In this document: one piece after another, positions 28,079 to 37,812 of the stretch
Layout of the letters: every line of letters starts with the position of its first letter
Numbering within the stretch: position 1 is the first letter of the stretch
NCBI GenBank assembly: GCA_964400285.1
Contig: CAYNTK010000007.1
Coordinates: 69,454 to 133,453, forward strand
DNA: 64,000 bases
From: FEN-1279 sp964400285
Lineage (GTDB): Bacteria; Bacteroidota; Ignavibacteria; Tepidaquicellales; Tepidaquicellaceae
Direction: 5' to 3'
Translations under genes and position numbers: made by a program
Notes under the pieces: generated by a model
What the model saw: only the letters and a program-made list of their open reading frames with translations
The model's database searches: none
Told to the model about the DNA's origin: nothing

Positions 28079-29869
28079 CTACTCTTCTTCACTGAATCCA
28101 AATCTTAATTTCTCTTTTTTGAAATGTATCTTTGGTTCTTCTTTTATTGGACTTTTTTTGTCCTCATCTTTTTTATTTGTATCTTCTACTGGTTCGGTAA
28201 TATCTTCTTGAATTGAAGTATCTTCAAATCTTATTTTAACATCATCTTCTGATTTCTGTCCTATTTTTTTTGAATTCGACTGCATCTCTTCAATTACTTC
28301 TTCCAATTCGAAAATCCCTTCATCAAGCGATGAAAGTTCTTTTATATCAATTTCCTCTTTAGTTTCATCGTTATCTATATCATAGATACTGTTAGAGCTG
28401 AAATTCTTATCTATTCCAAGTATTTTAAAATCACTATCTGTAATTGCTTTTGCGTCTAAAGACGAAAAATCTTCTGTATCATAATTATCATCATATATTG
28501 CGGATTTCTCTTGCTCCGTTCCTGAAAGTTCATTTACTCTTTTTCTCATTAAATATTTCTCTTTTAATTCCAGATATTTACCAACTTCATATATCCTTTT
28601 CGTTAATGAGTTTTTTATTTGTTTAATCGTTTCTGGATTGTATAGTTTGCATTGATTGTTCCTTTTTAGGGGGATTCCTTTAATAATTATATCTGTTATA
28701 TCTTTTGTATCGAAGTTTTCTATTAGAAATTCGCTTATTTTTTCCGAAGTTAATTCTGGAACATTAAGAATATTTCTTAAATCACAAAGATTAAAGAAAA
28801 TAAGATTTGCAAATTTATTTTTTTCTATACTCCCGTAGTTATCCGATATTTTTAAAGAATGTGCAGGATTAACTGTAATCATTCTTAGCATATCATCGTA
28901 ACTAAAATAATATTTTTGTAAAAGAGATGATAAAATTTTTAATTCACTAAATACACTCCTTCCATTAAATCCTGTCCCAATTGATATGTTTAAATCCTTA
29001 TTTAAGAAATCGTAAAATTCGAAATCCTTCTCACCTAATTTTAATATATCGGTTGGTGATAAAACTAAATTAGATTTCTTTTTTGCAAGCATTTCTATTT
29101 CATCTTCGTTAAGATATATAGGGTTGCTGAATATTACTTTTTCTGATAATAAATCCGCTTCATATACGAGTTTTATGAACGATTTTGCAAAATTCTTCTT
29201 TAGTATTTCTATACTGTTGGATTTTTGTAGAACTTCGAAAAATAAAATCTTTTTCCCGCTTGCAAATGAGTTTACGAGTGCATTTAGTGAATATGTATTT
29301 ATTTCATCTTCGCTTTTAATTCCAATACAGTGCAATAATCCTTTCTCACTTAAAAAATTACTAAAAGTATTTTCATATGCAGTAAATACAATGTCCTGAT
29401 ATGATAGAAATCCTAATTTCCTGTTATCCTCTATAAATTCTTTTGTTATTAGTTTTGAACTTTCGAGTAAAACAGCTTCACCATTTTGTATGGAAGAATA
29501 ATAATTTATCGATATTAGGTTTTTTAAATCATCTTTATTGTTCTTATCGAGGAAGTATTGCTCTATTAATGACGCAGAAAGATTCTCGCTAAAATTACTA
29601 TATTTATACCCTTTTAGAAATGTTGTACTTTGATAATAAGTTGAATTAAAGTTTAAGTTTATAAAAGAAGGTGTAATTATTTTATCGTGTGCATCGATTA
29701 TATATGCTCCAGGATATTTTGAAAAAATTATACTATTATTTGTTAATTCGTTTTCATAATCTATTTCGAATATTCTATCATTCTTTATTACTATATTAAA
29801 ATATCCGGTTTTTCCCGAATCATCGAGGGTTAAAACTAAAGCATTCTTTATTACTATTAGTTTATCCAT
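28079..29869 (-). CDS. Degenerate amidohydrolase-like protein with acidic tail
   Basis: 596 residues, no signal peptide. Residues 1-70 form the N-terminal beta-sandwich of metal-dependent amidohydrolases (LIVIKNALVLTLDD ... IIDAHDKIITPSFI), and about 71-430 follow the SsnA/chlorohydrolase-like barrel (IYLNEDEIEMLAKKKSNLVLSPTDILKLG, then SIGTGFNGRS, MITVNPAHSLKI, GSIEKNKFANLIFF). The metal ligands appear lost: the HxH after the first strand is NLN (71-73), the later His position reads SNP, and the Asp of the GTD motif is GTG. The last 150 residues are acidic and low in complexity, ending in a lysine-rich patch and FGFSEEE. Probably a non-catalytic scaffold or binding protein. It converges with uvrA. 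Confidence 0.65.
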   Translation of the reverse strand: MDKLIVIKNALVLTLDDSGKTGYFNIVIKNDRIFEIDYENELTNNSIIFSKYPGAYIIDAHDKIITPSFINLNFNSTYYQSTTFLKGYKYSNFSENLSASLIEQYFLDKNNKDDLKNLISINYYSSIQNGEAVLLESSKLITKEFIEDNRKLGFLSYQDIVFTAYENTFSNFLSEKGLLHCIGIKSEDEINTYSLNALVNSFASGKKILFFEVLQKSNSIEILKKNFAKSFIKLVYEADLLSEKVIFSNPIYLNEDEIEMLAKKKSNLVLSPTDILKLGEKDFEFYDFLNKDLNISIGTGFNGRSVFSELKILSSLLQKYYFSYDDMLRMITVNPAHSLKISDNYGSIEKNKFANLIFFNLCDLRNILNVPELTSEKISEFLIENFDTKDITDIIIKGIPLKRNNQCKLYNPETIKQIKNSLTKRIYEVGKYLELKEKYLMRKRVNELSGTEQEKSAIYDDNYDTEDFSSLDAKAITDSDFKILGIDKNFSSNSIYDIDNDETKEEIDIKELSSLDEGIFELEEVIEEMQSNSKKIGQKSEDDVKIRFEDTSIQEDITEPVEDTNKKDEDKKSPIKEEPKIHFKKEKLRFGFSEEE

Positions 29870-30007
29870 TCCCTTTTTTTAGAATAATAATTTTGTTCTT
29901 GTTATTTGTATATTATTAAAATGTTATTAATTATTTTCGCTTTCTTTTTTAATAACTTTATAAACTAAATTAGCTCAAAAATATTCAATATTCAATCTTT
30001 AAAAAAT

Positions 30008-30967
30008 CTATAAATTTTCAAACTCGAATTTTTCATTCAATAAAAAATCACTATCAAAAAGTGTATTCCCTTCGTCATTAAATACTGCATAGTGAAAACC
30101 ATCACGTACGCTATAAGCACCATATTCACCTTTTATATTCATAGCTATAAATCCTACTTGATAAATGTGGTCTCTGTGTTTTGTTGAAAGTAAATTGAGT
30201 TTATACACCCTCTCACACGCTTTTTTACATGCTTCATAAGGTGAATAGCCATTACTCATAAGTTCTACTATTAAAAAACTCCCACAAGCTCTTATACATT
30301 CTTCTCCCCGTCCAGTCGAAGCAGCTGCTCCAATCTCGCCATTTACATAAAGTCCAGCCCCGATAATTGGTGAATCTCCAACTCTCCCATGTAACTTCCA
30401 AGCCATTCCGCTTGTCGTGCAAGCTGCTGATAAATGTCCATCTGAATCTATTGCTACCATTCCAATTGTATCATGAAATCCGTCTTCGTTTACATTGTCA
30501 TAATCGAATTTTTTTAAAATAAAATCGTCCGTATGCTTTTCCTCTGCTTTGCTTGAACCCGACGCTTTCCATTCCTGAAATTTTCGAATGGAAATTTCGG
30601 TTAAAAGACTTTCTGGTTTGAAACCGTTTTTTAATGCAAAGTCATAAGCTCCACCCCCAGCAAGTATCGTATGCTCCGTATTTTCAAGTATTAGTCTCGC
30701 TACGCTTATCGGATTTTTTATGTTTTCCAAACAAATAACCGAACCTATCCTTGCTTTCCAATCCATAATTGCTGCGTCAAGTGTTACTCTCCCATCAGCA
30801 TCAGGAAGTCCTCCGTATCCAACACTTAAAACGCAAGGGTCATCTTCAGCTTTCTTTACACCTGCTTCTACCGCATCTAAAGAATTTCCACCATTTTTCA
30901 AAATTTCATACGCTACTTCGTTTGCCTCAAGTCCGTGTTTCCAAGTTGAGATTACTATCGGTTTCAT
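30008..30967 (-). CDS. Glycosylasparaginase / isoaspartyl peptidase-type Ntn hydrolase
   Basis: 319 residues of the N4-(beta-N-acetylglucosaminyl)-L-asparaginase family. These enzymes self-cleave before a threonine that becomes the nucleophile. Here the cleavage site is HDT (T167) in the context GFHDTIGMVAID, and the substrate-binding segments GRVGDSPIIGAGLY and AAASTGRGEECIRACG are intact. No signal peptide is evident, so it should act in the cytosol, unlike many secreted relatives; degradation of glycoasparagine or isoaspartyl dipeptides is the likely role. The gene starts directly after the ispD stop, so the two are translationally close though metabolically unrelated. Confidence 0.88.
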   Translation of the reverse strand: MKPIVISTWKHGLEANEVAYEILKNGGNSLDAVEAGVKKAEDDPCVLSVGYGGLPDADGRVTLDAAIMDWKARIGSVICLENIKNPISVARLILENTEHTILAGGGAYDFALKNGFKPESLLTEISIRKFQEWKASGSSKAEEKHTDDFILKKFDYDNVNEDGFHDTIGMVAIDSDGHLSAACTTSGMAWKLHGRVGDSPIIGAGLYVNGEIGAAASTGRGEECIRACGSFLIVELMSNGYSPYEACKKACERVYKLNLLSTKHRDHIYQVGFIAMNIKGEYGAYSVRDGFHYAVFNDEGNTLFDSDFLLNEKFEFENL

Positions 30968-30968
30968 T

Positions 30969-31646
30969 TTAATTTAATAACTTAATATTTTTCAAATCTT
31001 CTTTTATTGTAATTTTTAGATTATTATCTTCTCCATCTATTAATTTTATCTTATAACCTGAATATTCTACAATTGCTGCTTCATCTGTTCCTTCAAAATT
31101 GTCTTTAAATGCTTTATCAAAAGATTTAACAAGAATGTCATATCTGAATACTTGAGGAGTTTGTATTCTATAAAGATTTTCTCTGGATATTGTTTCCTTT
31201 ACCATTAATTTATTATCTGTTCTTTTTACAGTATCCATTATTTGCGTTCCGGGAATAACACATCGGTATTTTTTCGTTTCTAAAATTAGTCTTTTTATCA
31301 AATTCTCACTTACAAAAGGTCTCACAGCATCGTGAATTATTATATAATCATTCTTTTTACAATTTAGATTCATCAATGCGTTATAAACAGAATCCATTCT
31401 CCTTTCTCCACCTTCAACTATTTTTGTAACTTTATCTATATTATTTTTAAAAACAATTTTTATAACTTTATCGAAATATTTTTTTTGAGTAGCTATTATT
31501 ATTGAATTTATTTTTCTTATTGAATTGAATTTTTCGAGGGTATAGGATATTAACTCTTTATCTTTTATTTTTATAAATTGTTTTGGAATATCTCCTCTAA
31601 ACCTTACCCCGGAACCCGAAGCAGGAATAATCACATAGTAACTCAT
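30969..31646 (-). CDS. ispD: 2-C-methyl-D-erythritol 4-phosphate cytidylyltransferase
   Basis: 225 residues; third step of the MEP isoprenoid pathway, joining CTP and methylerythritol phosphate. The CTP-binding start reads IPASGSGVRFRGDIPKQ (about 7-23). HDAVRPFVS, the RIQTPQVF segment and TDEAAIVE near the C-terminus are the family's conserved blocks. Length is normal. It lies 105 bases after queA and touches the glycosylasparaginase gene. Confidence 0.94.
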   Translation of the reverse strand: MSYYVIIPASGSGVRFRGDIPKQFIKIKDKELISYTLEKFNSIRKINSIIIATQKKYFDKVIKIVFKNNIDKVTKIVEGGERRMDSVYNALMNLNCKKNDYIIIHDAVRPFVSENLIKRLILETKKYRCVIPGTQIMDTVKRTDNKLMVKETISRENLYRIQTPQVFRYDILVKSFDKAFKDNFEGTDEAAIVEYSGYKIKLIDGEDNNLKITIKEDLKNIKLLN

Positions 31647-31751
31647 TAATTGTTATAGATTAAAATGTAAACAAATACTACAAAATGTTTTATTTTAAAA
31701 ATAATTTCGTAGCTTATATTAATCTTATTTTTAAATTATGATTTACCCCAT

Positions 31752-32786
31752 CTAAATTATCATCATTGCATCTCCGTATGCATAAAATCTGAAGTTTTCT
31801 TTTATTGCTCTTTTATATGCCTTCATTACAAAATCTCTTTCTGCTAATGTGCATACAAGCATTAATAATGTGCTTTGTGGCATATGAAAATTCGTTATCA
31901 TTTTATTCACAATACTTACCGATTGTGGCGGGTGAATAAATTTATCTGTCCAACCTTTACTCGGTCTTACGTTCTTTCCTGTAATAACACTCGATTCAAG
32001 TGCCCTTACCACAGACGTCCCAACCGCTATTACTTTTTTCCTTTTGTTTATCGATTGATTTATTAAATCTGAATTCTCTCTTGATATCTCGTAATATTCG
32101 GAATCCATTCGGTGTTTAGATAAATCTTCTACTTCTACGAGTCTGAAAATGCCCAATCCTATATGAAGTGTTATATATGCTATATTAACACCTTTGTCAC
32201 GTATTTTCTTTAGCAATTCTTTAGTAAAATGCAATCCTGCAGCAGGTGCCGCAACAGAGCCGATATGCTTGGCAAAGACAGTTTGATAATATTCCTTGTC
32301 CTTTTCGGTTGACTCTCGTCTTATATATGGTGGAAGTGGTGTTTTACCTAATCTATCTATGTATTTTCTAAAATCATCTTTTATATTAAATCTTACGATT
32401 CGTCCTCTTGATGTTGTATTATCAATTACTTCGCAATATAAATGCTTTGTGAAAAAAATCCTGTTTCCTATTCTTACCTTTCTTGCTGGGTCTACCACTA
32501 CATCCCAGATATTCTCTACATCGGAGAGCTGTCTTAATAAAAATACTTCTATTTTTGCTTTGGTCTTTTCTTTCGTTCCAAATAGTCTTGCCGGAAATAC
32601 TTTTGAATCGTTTAATACAAGCACATCTCCAGCATCCATATAATCTATTACATTTTTAAACTTTAAAGTTTTTATTGTTTCATTTTCTCTATCCAATACC
32701 ATTAGCTTACATGAATCTCGGGGGGTCTTTGGTTGTTTTGCTATTAAATTTTTTGGTAACGAAAATTTGAATTGTGAAAGTTTCAT
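31752..32786 (-). CDS. queA: S-adenosylmethionine:tRNA ribosyltransferase-isomerase
   Basis: 344 residues. It transfers the ribosyl part of SAM to 7-aminomethyl-deazaguanine in tRNA, forming epoxyqueuosine. Conserved blocks include DSCKLMVLDR, VLNDSKVFPARLFG, GSVAAPAAGLHFT, TLHIGLGIFRLV and TNFHMPQSTLLMLV. The length matches the family. It starts six bases after the enolase stop, so eno and queA form one unit. No preQ1-type riboswitch was seen in front. Confidence 0.95.
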   Translation of the reverse strand: MKLSQFKFSLPKNLIAKQPKTPRDSCKLMVLDRENETIKTLKFKNVIDYMDAGDVLVLNDSKVFPARLFGTKEKTKAKIEVFLLRQLSDVENIWDVVVDPARKVRIGNRIFFTKHLYCEVIDNTTSRGRIVRFNIKDDFRKYIDRLGKTPLPPYIRRESTEKDKEYYQTVFAKHIGSVAAPAAGLHFTKELLKKIRDKGVNIAYITLHIGLGIFRLVEVEDLSKHRMDSEYYEISRENSDLINQSINKRKKVIAVGTSVVRALESSVITGKNVRPSKGWTDKFIHPPQSVSIVNKMITNFHMPQSTLLMLVCTLAERDFVMKAYKRAIKENFRFYAYGDAMMII

Positions 32787-32792
32787 TTAACT

Positions 32793-34100
32793 TTATTTTA
32801 AATTACGAAATACTTTTTTTCCGGGATAATATGCCGCTGTTCCAAGTGATTCTTCTATCCTTAATAGCTGATTGTATTTAGCTACTCTGTCTGTTCTTGA
32901 AACTGAACCTGTCTTAATCTGTCCAGAGTTTACTGCAACTGCAAAGTCCGCTATTGTTGTATCTTCTGTTTCTCCACTTCTGTGGCTTATTACGGTTGTA
33001 TATCCATTCGATACCGCAAGGTTTATGCAATCCAGCGTTTCGGTTAATGTCCCAATTTGATTTAGCTTTATTAATATTGAATTACCTATATTTTTTTTGA
33101 TTCCTTCTTTTAAAATTTCTGGATTTGTTACGAAGATATCATCACCAACTATTTGAATCTTTTTCCCAAGTGCTTTTGTTAGTTCTACCCATCCGCCCCA
33201 GTCATTTTCTGCAAGACCATCTTCGATACTTACTATTGGATAGTTCTTTATAAAACCTTCATACATTTTTATCATTTCATCTGATGATTTTGATGGAATT
33301 TTGGATTTATAAAATTCGTATGTTCCCGTTTTTTTATTCTTTCCTTCCATTTTATACATTTCACTCGCCGCTGTATCTATCGCAAGAAAAACATCGCTCC
33401 CGGGTTTATATCCTGCTTTTTCTATTGCTTTCATAATCACATCGAATGCTTCCACATTTGATTTTAAACTCGGAGCAAATCCTCCTTCGTCTCCTACTGA
33501 TGTATTGTATCCTTTTTCGCTCAAAACTTTCTTAAGCGAATGAAAAATTTCCACTCCTGCTCTTAATGCTCTCGAAAATTTATTAAATCCTGCAGGAACT
33601 ATCATAAATTCTTGAATATCTACTGTATTATCTGCATGTTTTCCACCATTTAAAATATTCATCATTGGAACTGGTAATGTGTTCGCTCTTACTCCACCTA
33701 AATACGCATAAAGCGGAAGCCTTGAATAATTTGCACTTGCGTATGCTACTGCAAGTGACACTCCAAGCATTGCATTTGCACCAAGTTCGGATTTTGTTGG
33801 TGTGCCATCGAGTTTTATCATTATTTCATCAATTTCTTTCTGATCCCTTGGGTCATATCCTATTAGTTTGGGTGCAATTATCTTATTTACATTTTCTATA
33901 GCTTTTCTAACTCCATTACCAAAAAAACGGTTCTTTTCTCCGTCCCTTAACTCTACTGCTTCTCTCTCTCCGGTTGATGCTCCCGAAGGTATTGCCGCTC
34001 TGCCCATTATTCCATCATCGAGTATTACATCTACCTCTATTGTGGGATTTCCTCTGGAATCTAATATCTCTCTCGAATTAATATATTTAATTGATGGCAT
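32793..34100 (-). CDS. eno: Enolase
   Basis: 435 residues; interconverts 2-phosphoglycerate and phosphoenolpyruvate in glycolysis. Visible signatures are REILDSRGNPTIEVDV, the mobile loop PSGASTGEREA, VGDEGGFAPS, the metal ligand in SIEDGLAENDW and ILIKLNQIGTLTET, with SHRSGETEDTTIADFAVA near the active-site end. Length is typical. It is the first gene of a unit with queA and is preceded by a long AT-rich intergenic region. Confidence 0.97.
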   Translation of the reverse strand: MPSIKYINSREILDSRGNPTIEVDVILDDGIMGRAAIPSGASTGEREAVELRDGEKNRFFGNGVRKAIENVNKIIAPKLIGYDPRDQKEIDEIMIKLDGTPTKSELGANAMLGVSLAVAYASANYSRLPLYAYLGGVRANTLPVPMMNILNGGKHADNTVDIQEFMIVPAGFNKFSRALRAGVEIFHSLKKVLSEKGYNTSVGDEGGFAPSLKSNVEAFDVIMKAIEKAGYKPGSDVFLAIDTAASEMYKMEGKNKKTGTYEFYKSKIPSKSSDEMIKMYEGFIKNYPIVSIEDGLAENDWGGWVELTKALGKKIQIVGDDIFVTNPEILKEGIKKNIGNSILIKLNQIGTLTETLDCINLAVSNGYTTVISHRSGETEDTTIADFAVAVNSGQIKTGSVSRTDRVAKYNQLLRIEESLGTAAYYPGKKVFRNLK

Positions 34101-34815
34101 TTTGATTGGTTACATTCTTAAAAAAGTGGAATTTAACGTATAAATTCAAGGAAATCAATGAATTTATATTTGGATAAATGCTGAAATTTTCCACCTTTCA
34201 TCAAACTAAATTTCCATATTTAGTATCTTGTCTGAAAGGGTAAAAAATATAGTATTGACAATTTAATTGATATACCATATATTAATATGGTATTTTATTG
34301 TTCTTTGGTATATTTTATCGCTGTATTTGAACATACAATGAAGTCCCTCTATGAAATCAAATATTTATTTGAAAATTTAACTTCCGATAACAAAACTGCG
34401 ACATTTTAAAACAGATAACGTTACAAAAAATTATTATCACTATAAAAACATAAACTTAAATTATAATTAATATATTAATGTTATCCAAATGTTCAATTAT
34501 GTCGAATTTTTAAAGTTTTTTTATAACATAAATAAAACATTTTCACTGATTTTTATGTTTTTTTTCAATTTTTTTATCATTCTTAATAAGAAATTCATTC
34601 TTTTTTATAAAATTTAAATGTTTTATTATTTTTAAAAATTATTTTTTGCTAAAATTCATATTTGTAAAATTAAATATGTAAGTGTTTTTGTTCTTTTAAT
34701 ATTTTCTCTTAATCCTTCGTTTTATTCCTTTTACCTTGAAAATAAGCTTAAAATTTAAGAAATTATATGTTTGCATATAAAAATTATATACATAAGATAA
34801 TATTTACATAAATAA
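34101..34815. other. Long divergent intergenic region
   Basis: 715 bases, the longest non-coding stretch in the window, extremely AT-rich with many homopolymer T tracts. It must contain the promoters for eno and cmk. The only structured element I can see is an 8-bp inverted repeat TACCATAT / ATATGGTA with a four-base centre (34273-34292), operator-like. No tRNA, hairpin-terminator or credible short gene was found. Confidence 0.5.
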
Positions 34816-35484
34816 ATGAAAAAAGTTGTAATCACGATTGATGGTCCTACTGGAACGGGAAAAAGCACTACTGCAAAACTCTTGGCAAATAAATTGAAAT
34901 TTAATTATATCGACAGCGGTTTTTTTTACAGGGCAATTACATTTTTAGCTTTAAAGGATAATCTTAAACCTAATGAAATACATAAGCTCTCAGAAATTGC
35001 TAAAAAAATTAACCTCGAATTTAAAGATGATTCGGTTTTTTTAAATGGTGATAACGTTACTGATGTTTTAAAAAGTTTTGATATTACAAACAAAGTTGCA
35101 AGCATAAGTAAAATTAATCAATTGAGAAAAATTGTTAACGAAAAAATCAAATCCTATGAATTCGAAAAAGGGTTGGTTATTGATGGTAAAGATATGGGAA
35201 CAATTGTTTTCCCTGATGCAGATGCTAAGTTCTTTCTTATCTGTGATTTTGATACAAGAGTTGCAAGAAGGCAACAGGAATTCCTTGATTTAGGACATAA
35301 AATATTAAAAGATAAAATTGCTCTTGAACTTAAAAAAAGAGACGAACTTGATTTAAAGCAAATTGATAATAAAGTGAAAAGGTCTCCCGATACTATTGAG
35401 GTAGATACTACGAATATGATTATTGAAGAACAGGTCGATTTCCTTTATAGAAAAATTTTATCGCTTAATATTTTAAACACTTAA
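34816..35484 (+). CDS. cmk: Cytidylate kinase
   Basis: 222 residues; phosphorylates CMP and dCMP with ATP. The P-loop is IDGPTGTGKSTTA, followed by the IDSGFFYRAIT nucleoside-binding segment, GKDMGTIVFPDA (the usual GRDIGTVVxPxA) and the RRQQEF/RDELD region. It lies just upstream of rpsA, the same pairing as cmk-rpsA in many bacteria. The usual GRD is GKD here, a conservative change. Confidence 0.93.
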   Translation: MKKVVITIDGPTGTGKSTTAKLLANKLKFNYIDSGFFYRAITFLALKDNLKPNEIHKLSEIAKKINLEFKDDSVFLNGDNVTDVLKSFDITNKVASISKINQLRKIVNEKIKSYEFEKGLVIDGKDMGTIVFPDADAKFFLICDFDTRVARRQQEFLDLGHKILKDKIALELKKRDELDLKQIDNKVKRSPDTIEVDTTNMIIEEQVDFLYRKILSLNILNT

Positions 35485-35541
35485 AATATTTGAATTTTAA
35501 TTAACCCCTGCTTTTTTTTTGCAGGATTTTATAAACTAAAA

Positions 35542-35590
35542 CCCTTTAATCTTTCCGGTAAAAGATTAAGGGCTTCAATATTTACCGGAG
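35542..35590 (+). promoter_or_regulatory. Structured rpsA leader, possible pseudoknot over the ribosome site
   Basis: A 12-bp hairpin with one bulge pairs 35542-35554 with 35561-35572. All six loop bases CCGGTA (35555-35560) are complementary to TACCGG at 35583-35588. That 3' partner runs straight into GGAG (35587-35590), the only ribosome-site-like bases before the rpsA ATG at 35606. A competing 9-bp hairpin TCCGGTAAA / TTTACCGGA uses the same bases. Either fold would hide GGAG, which suits feedback control by S1 protein; this role is inferred. Confidence 0.55.
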
Positions 35591-35605
35591 AAACATTTTT
35601 TTAAA

Positions 35606-37570
35606 ATGGAAGAATTAGAAAAAACAAACTCTGTTACCAATGAAGATGTCAAACCTGTTGTGAAAAATATGGATGATGATAAAATTAATGTAAGCAAATA
35701 CATAAGCACAGATTATAATGATGATGAATTTCAAACTATGCTTAAGCTTTATGAAAAAACTTTCAATGTTATCAAAGAAAATGAAGTAGTTAAGGGAAAA
35801 ATCGTTGCTATTCACGGTGAAGATGTTTTAATTGATATCGGCTCTAAATCTGATGGTAGAGTCTCTATTAACGAATTCTCTAATCCTGAAGAGCTGGTTG
35901 TTGGAAATGAAATAGAAGTATTCCTCGAAAAAATTGAAGACAAAGAAGGGCAACTTGTGCTTTCCAAAAAGAAAGCAGACTCTATAAAAATGTGGGATAG
36001 AATTGTTGATGCTCAGAAAAATGGTACCATTGTTAAAGGTAAATGTTTAAGAAGAATTAAAGGTGGTTTTGTTGTTGACTTAAATGGATTGACCGCATTC
36101 CTCCCTGGCTCACAAATTGATACTAAACCTATCAGAGATTATGATGAATATGTTGGAAAAATGCTCGATTTTAAAGTTATTAAAATTAATAACCAAATCG
36201 AAAATATTATTGTATCTCATAAAGTCCTTATTGAAGAATCAATGGCTGGTCAGAGAGAAGAACTCCTTAAGACTATTAAAAAAGGTATGGTTTTAAAAGC
36301 TACCGTAAAAGCAATTACAGATTTTGGTGTATTCGTTGATTTGGGTGGACTCGATGGATTAATTCATATTACCGACCTTTCTTGGGGTAGAATTAATCAT
36401 CCAAGTGATATTGTTAAACTTGACGAAGAAATTGATGTCTACGTAATTGAATTTGACGAAGAGAAAAAACGTGTTTATCTCGGTTTAAAACAATTGCAAC
36501 CTCATCCATGGGATAATATTCAGAGCAAATACAAAATTGGCGACAAAGTTGCTGGTAAAGTTGTCTCTCTTACTGAATATGGTGCATTTATTGAAATTGA
36601 AAAAGGTATCGAAGGTCTAATTCACATTAGCGAAATGTCTTGGACTCAACATATTACAAACCCAAGCCAGATGGTTACTATGGGTCAACTCGTTGAAGCA
36701 CAAATTTTAAATATTGATTTTGAAAACAGAAAACTCTCCCTTGGTATGAAACAACTTACTCCCAATCCTTGGCAGAGTTTGCTCGATAAATTCCCGGTCG
36801 GAACCAAACAAAAAGGAAAAGTTTGTAATATTACTAACTTTGGCATCTTCGTTGAACTTGAAGAGGGCGTTGATGGTTTGGTTCATATTTCTGACTTGTC
36901 TTGGACTAAGAAAATTCTTGATGTTAATGATTTCGTAAAAGTCGGTGAAGAAATAGACGTAGTTATTCTTGGTATCGATGTTGCTAATCAAAGAATTTCT
37001 CTCGGACATAAACAATTATTCGAAAATCCTTGGGATTCACTCGAAGAAAAATATAAAGTTGGTGTTGAAACTGATTGTAAAATTGTTAAACCTATTGAGA
37101 AGGGGATAATTGTTGAATTGCCTGATGTTGTTGATTCATTTATTCCCGCTTCCCAACTTGCTGTCGCTCCAGTTAGAAACTTCAGTGAACTTTTCAAACA
37201 AGGCGAAATGCTTAAAGCCGAAATTATCGAATTCGATAAAGCTAATAAAAAAATTGTTTTATCTGTTATTGAATATCTTAAAGATAAAGAACAATCGGAT
37301 ATTGATGCTTATATTGCAAAATTTAAGCTCCCAAGAAAATTTACTATTAAAGATGTTGTTGAAAAAACAAGAAGCTTCGAAGCTGAACAAATTGATTTCA
37401 GAATTGAAGATATTATCGGTGAAGAAATTCCACCTATGGTACCACCGGTCGTTCCTCAAACACCTCCGGCCGAACCTAAAGTTTCTTCTCCGATTGAAAC
37501 CCAAGTGAAACCTATTGAAGAAAATAAAGAAACAACTAAAAAAGAATCAAAAGAAGAACCTAAAGAATAA
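35606..37570 (+). CDS. rpsA: 30S ribosomal protein S1
   Basis: 654 residues with six S1/OB-fold RNA-binding repeats starting near residue 55. The central ones are most typical (VKAITDFGVFVDLGGLDGLIHITDLSW, VVSLTEYGAFIEIEKGIEGLIHISEMSW, VCNITNFGIFVELEEGVDGLVHISDLSW). It helps mRNA binding to the small ribosomal subunit. The tail of about 70 residues is rich in Pro, Glu and Lys and is longer than in the E. coli protein. It sits downstream of cmk with a structured leader and is followed by a strong terminator. Confidence 0.96.
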   Translation: MEELEKTNSVTNEDVKPVVKNMDDDKINVSKYISTDYNDDEFQTMLKLYEKTFNVIKENEVVKGKIVAIHGEDVLIDIGSKSDGRVSINEFSNPEELVVGNEIEVFLEKIEDKEGQLVLSKKKADSIKMWDRIVDAQKNGTIVKGKCLRRIKGGFVVDLNGLTAFLPGSQIDTKPIRDYDEYVGKMLDFKVIKINNQIENIIVSHKVLIEESMAGQREELLKTIKKGMVLKATVKAITDFGVFVDLGGLDGLIHITDLSWGRINHPSDIVKLDEEIDVYVIEFDEEKKRVYLGLKQLQPHPWDNIQSKYKIGDKVAGKVVSLTEYGAFIEIEKGIEGLIHISEMSWTQHITNPSQMVTMGQLVEAQILNIDFENRKLSLGMKQLTPNPWQSLLDKFPVGTKQKGKVCNITNFGIFVELEEGVDGLVHISDLSWTKKILDVNDFVKVGEEIDVVILGIDVANQRISLGHKQLFENPWDSLEEKYKVGVETDCKIVKPIEKGIIVELPDVVDSFIPASQLAVAPVRNFSELFKQGEMLKAEIIEFDKANKKIVLSVIEYLKDKEQSDIDAYIAKFKLPRKFTIKDVVEKTRSFEAEQIDFRIEDIIGEEIPPMVPPVVPQTPPAEPKVSSPIETQVKPIEENKETTKKESKEEPKE

Positions 37571-37596
37571 TTTATTTTTAGAACCAGTGATTATTT

Positions 37597-37644
37597 CGTT
37601 CCCAAATCCTGTATCATCTTTCGGATTTGGGAACGTTTTTTTTT
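37597..37644 (+). terminator. Intrinsic terminator of rpsA
   Basis: CGTTCCCAAATCC / GGATTTGGGAACG, a perfect 13-bp stem, followed by nine T, 26 bases after the rpsA stop. Confidence 0.92.
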
Positions 37645-37812
37645 ATGCTTTTTAAGTAAATTTGCTTATTATAAAATAATAATCACATAGAATAGAATAT
37701 TAATTCTAAAATTCTTAATTTAATTAAATAGGGGATGGGAAAAGATATGGAATAAATGAAAAGCAAATTTCTATATCAAAATATGTTTTGTAAAACTAAA
37801 TGAACGGAATAA

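Noticed and set aside
34101..34815. tRNA or small RNA gene
   Set aside because: No cloverleaf, conserved TTCGA-type arm or terminator hairpin was visible.
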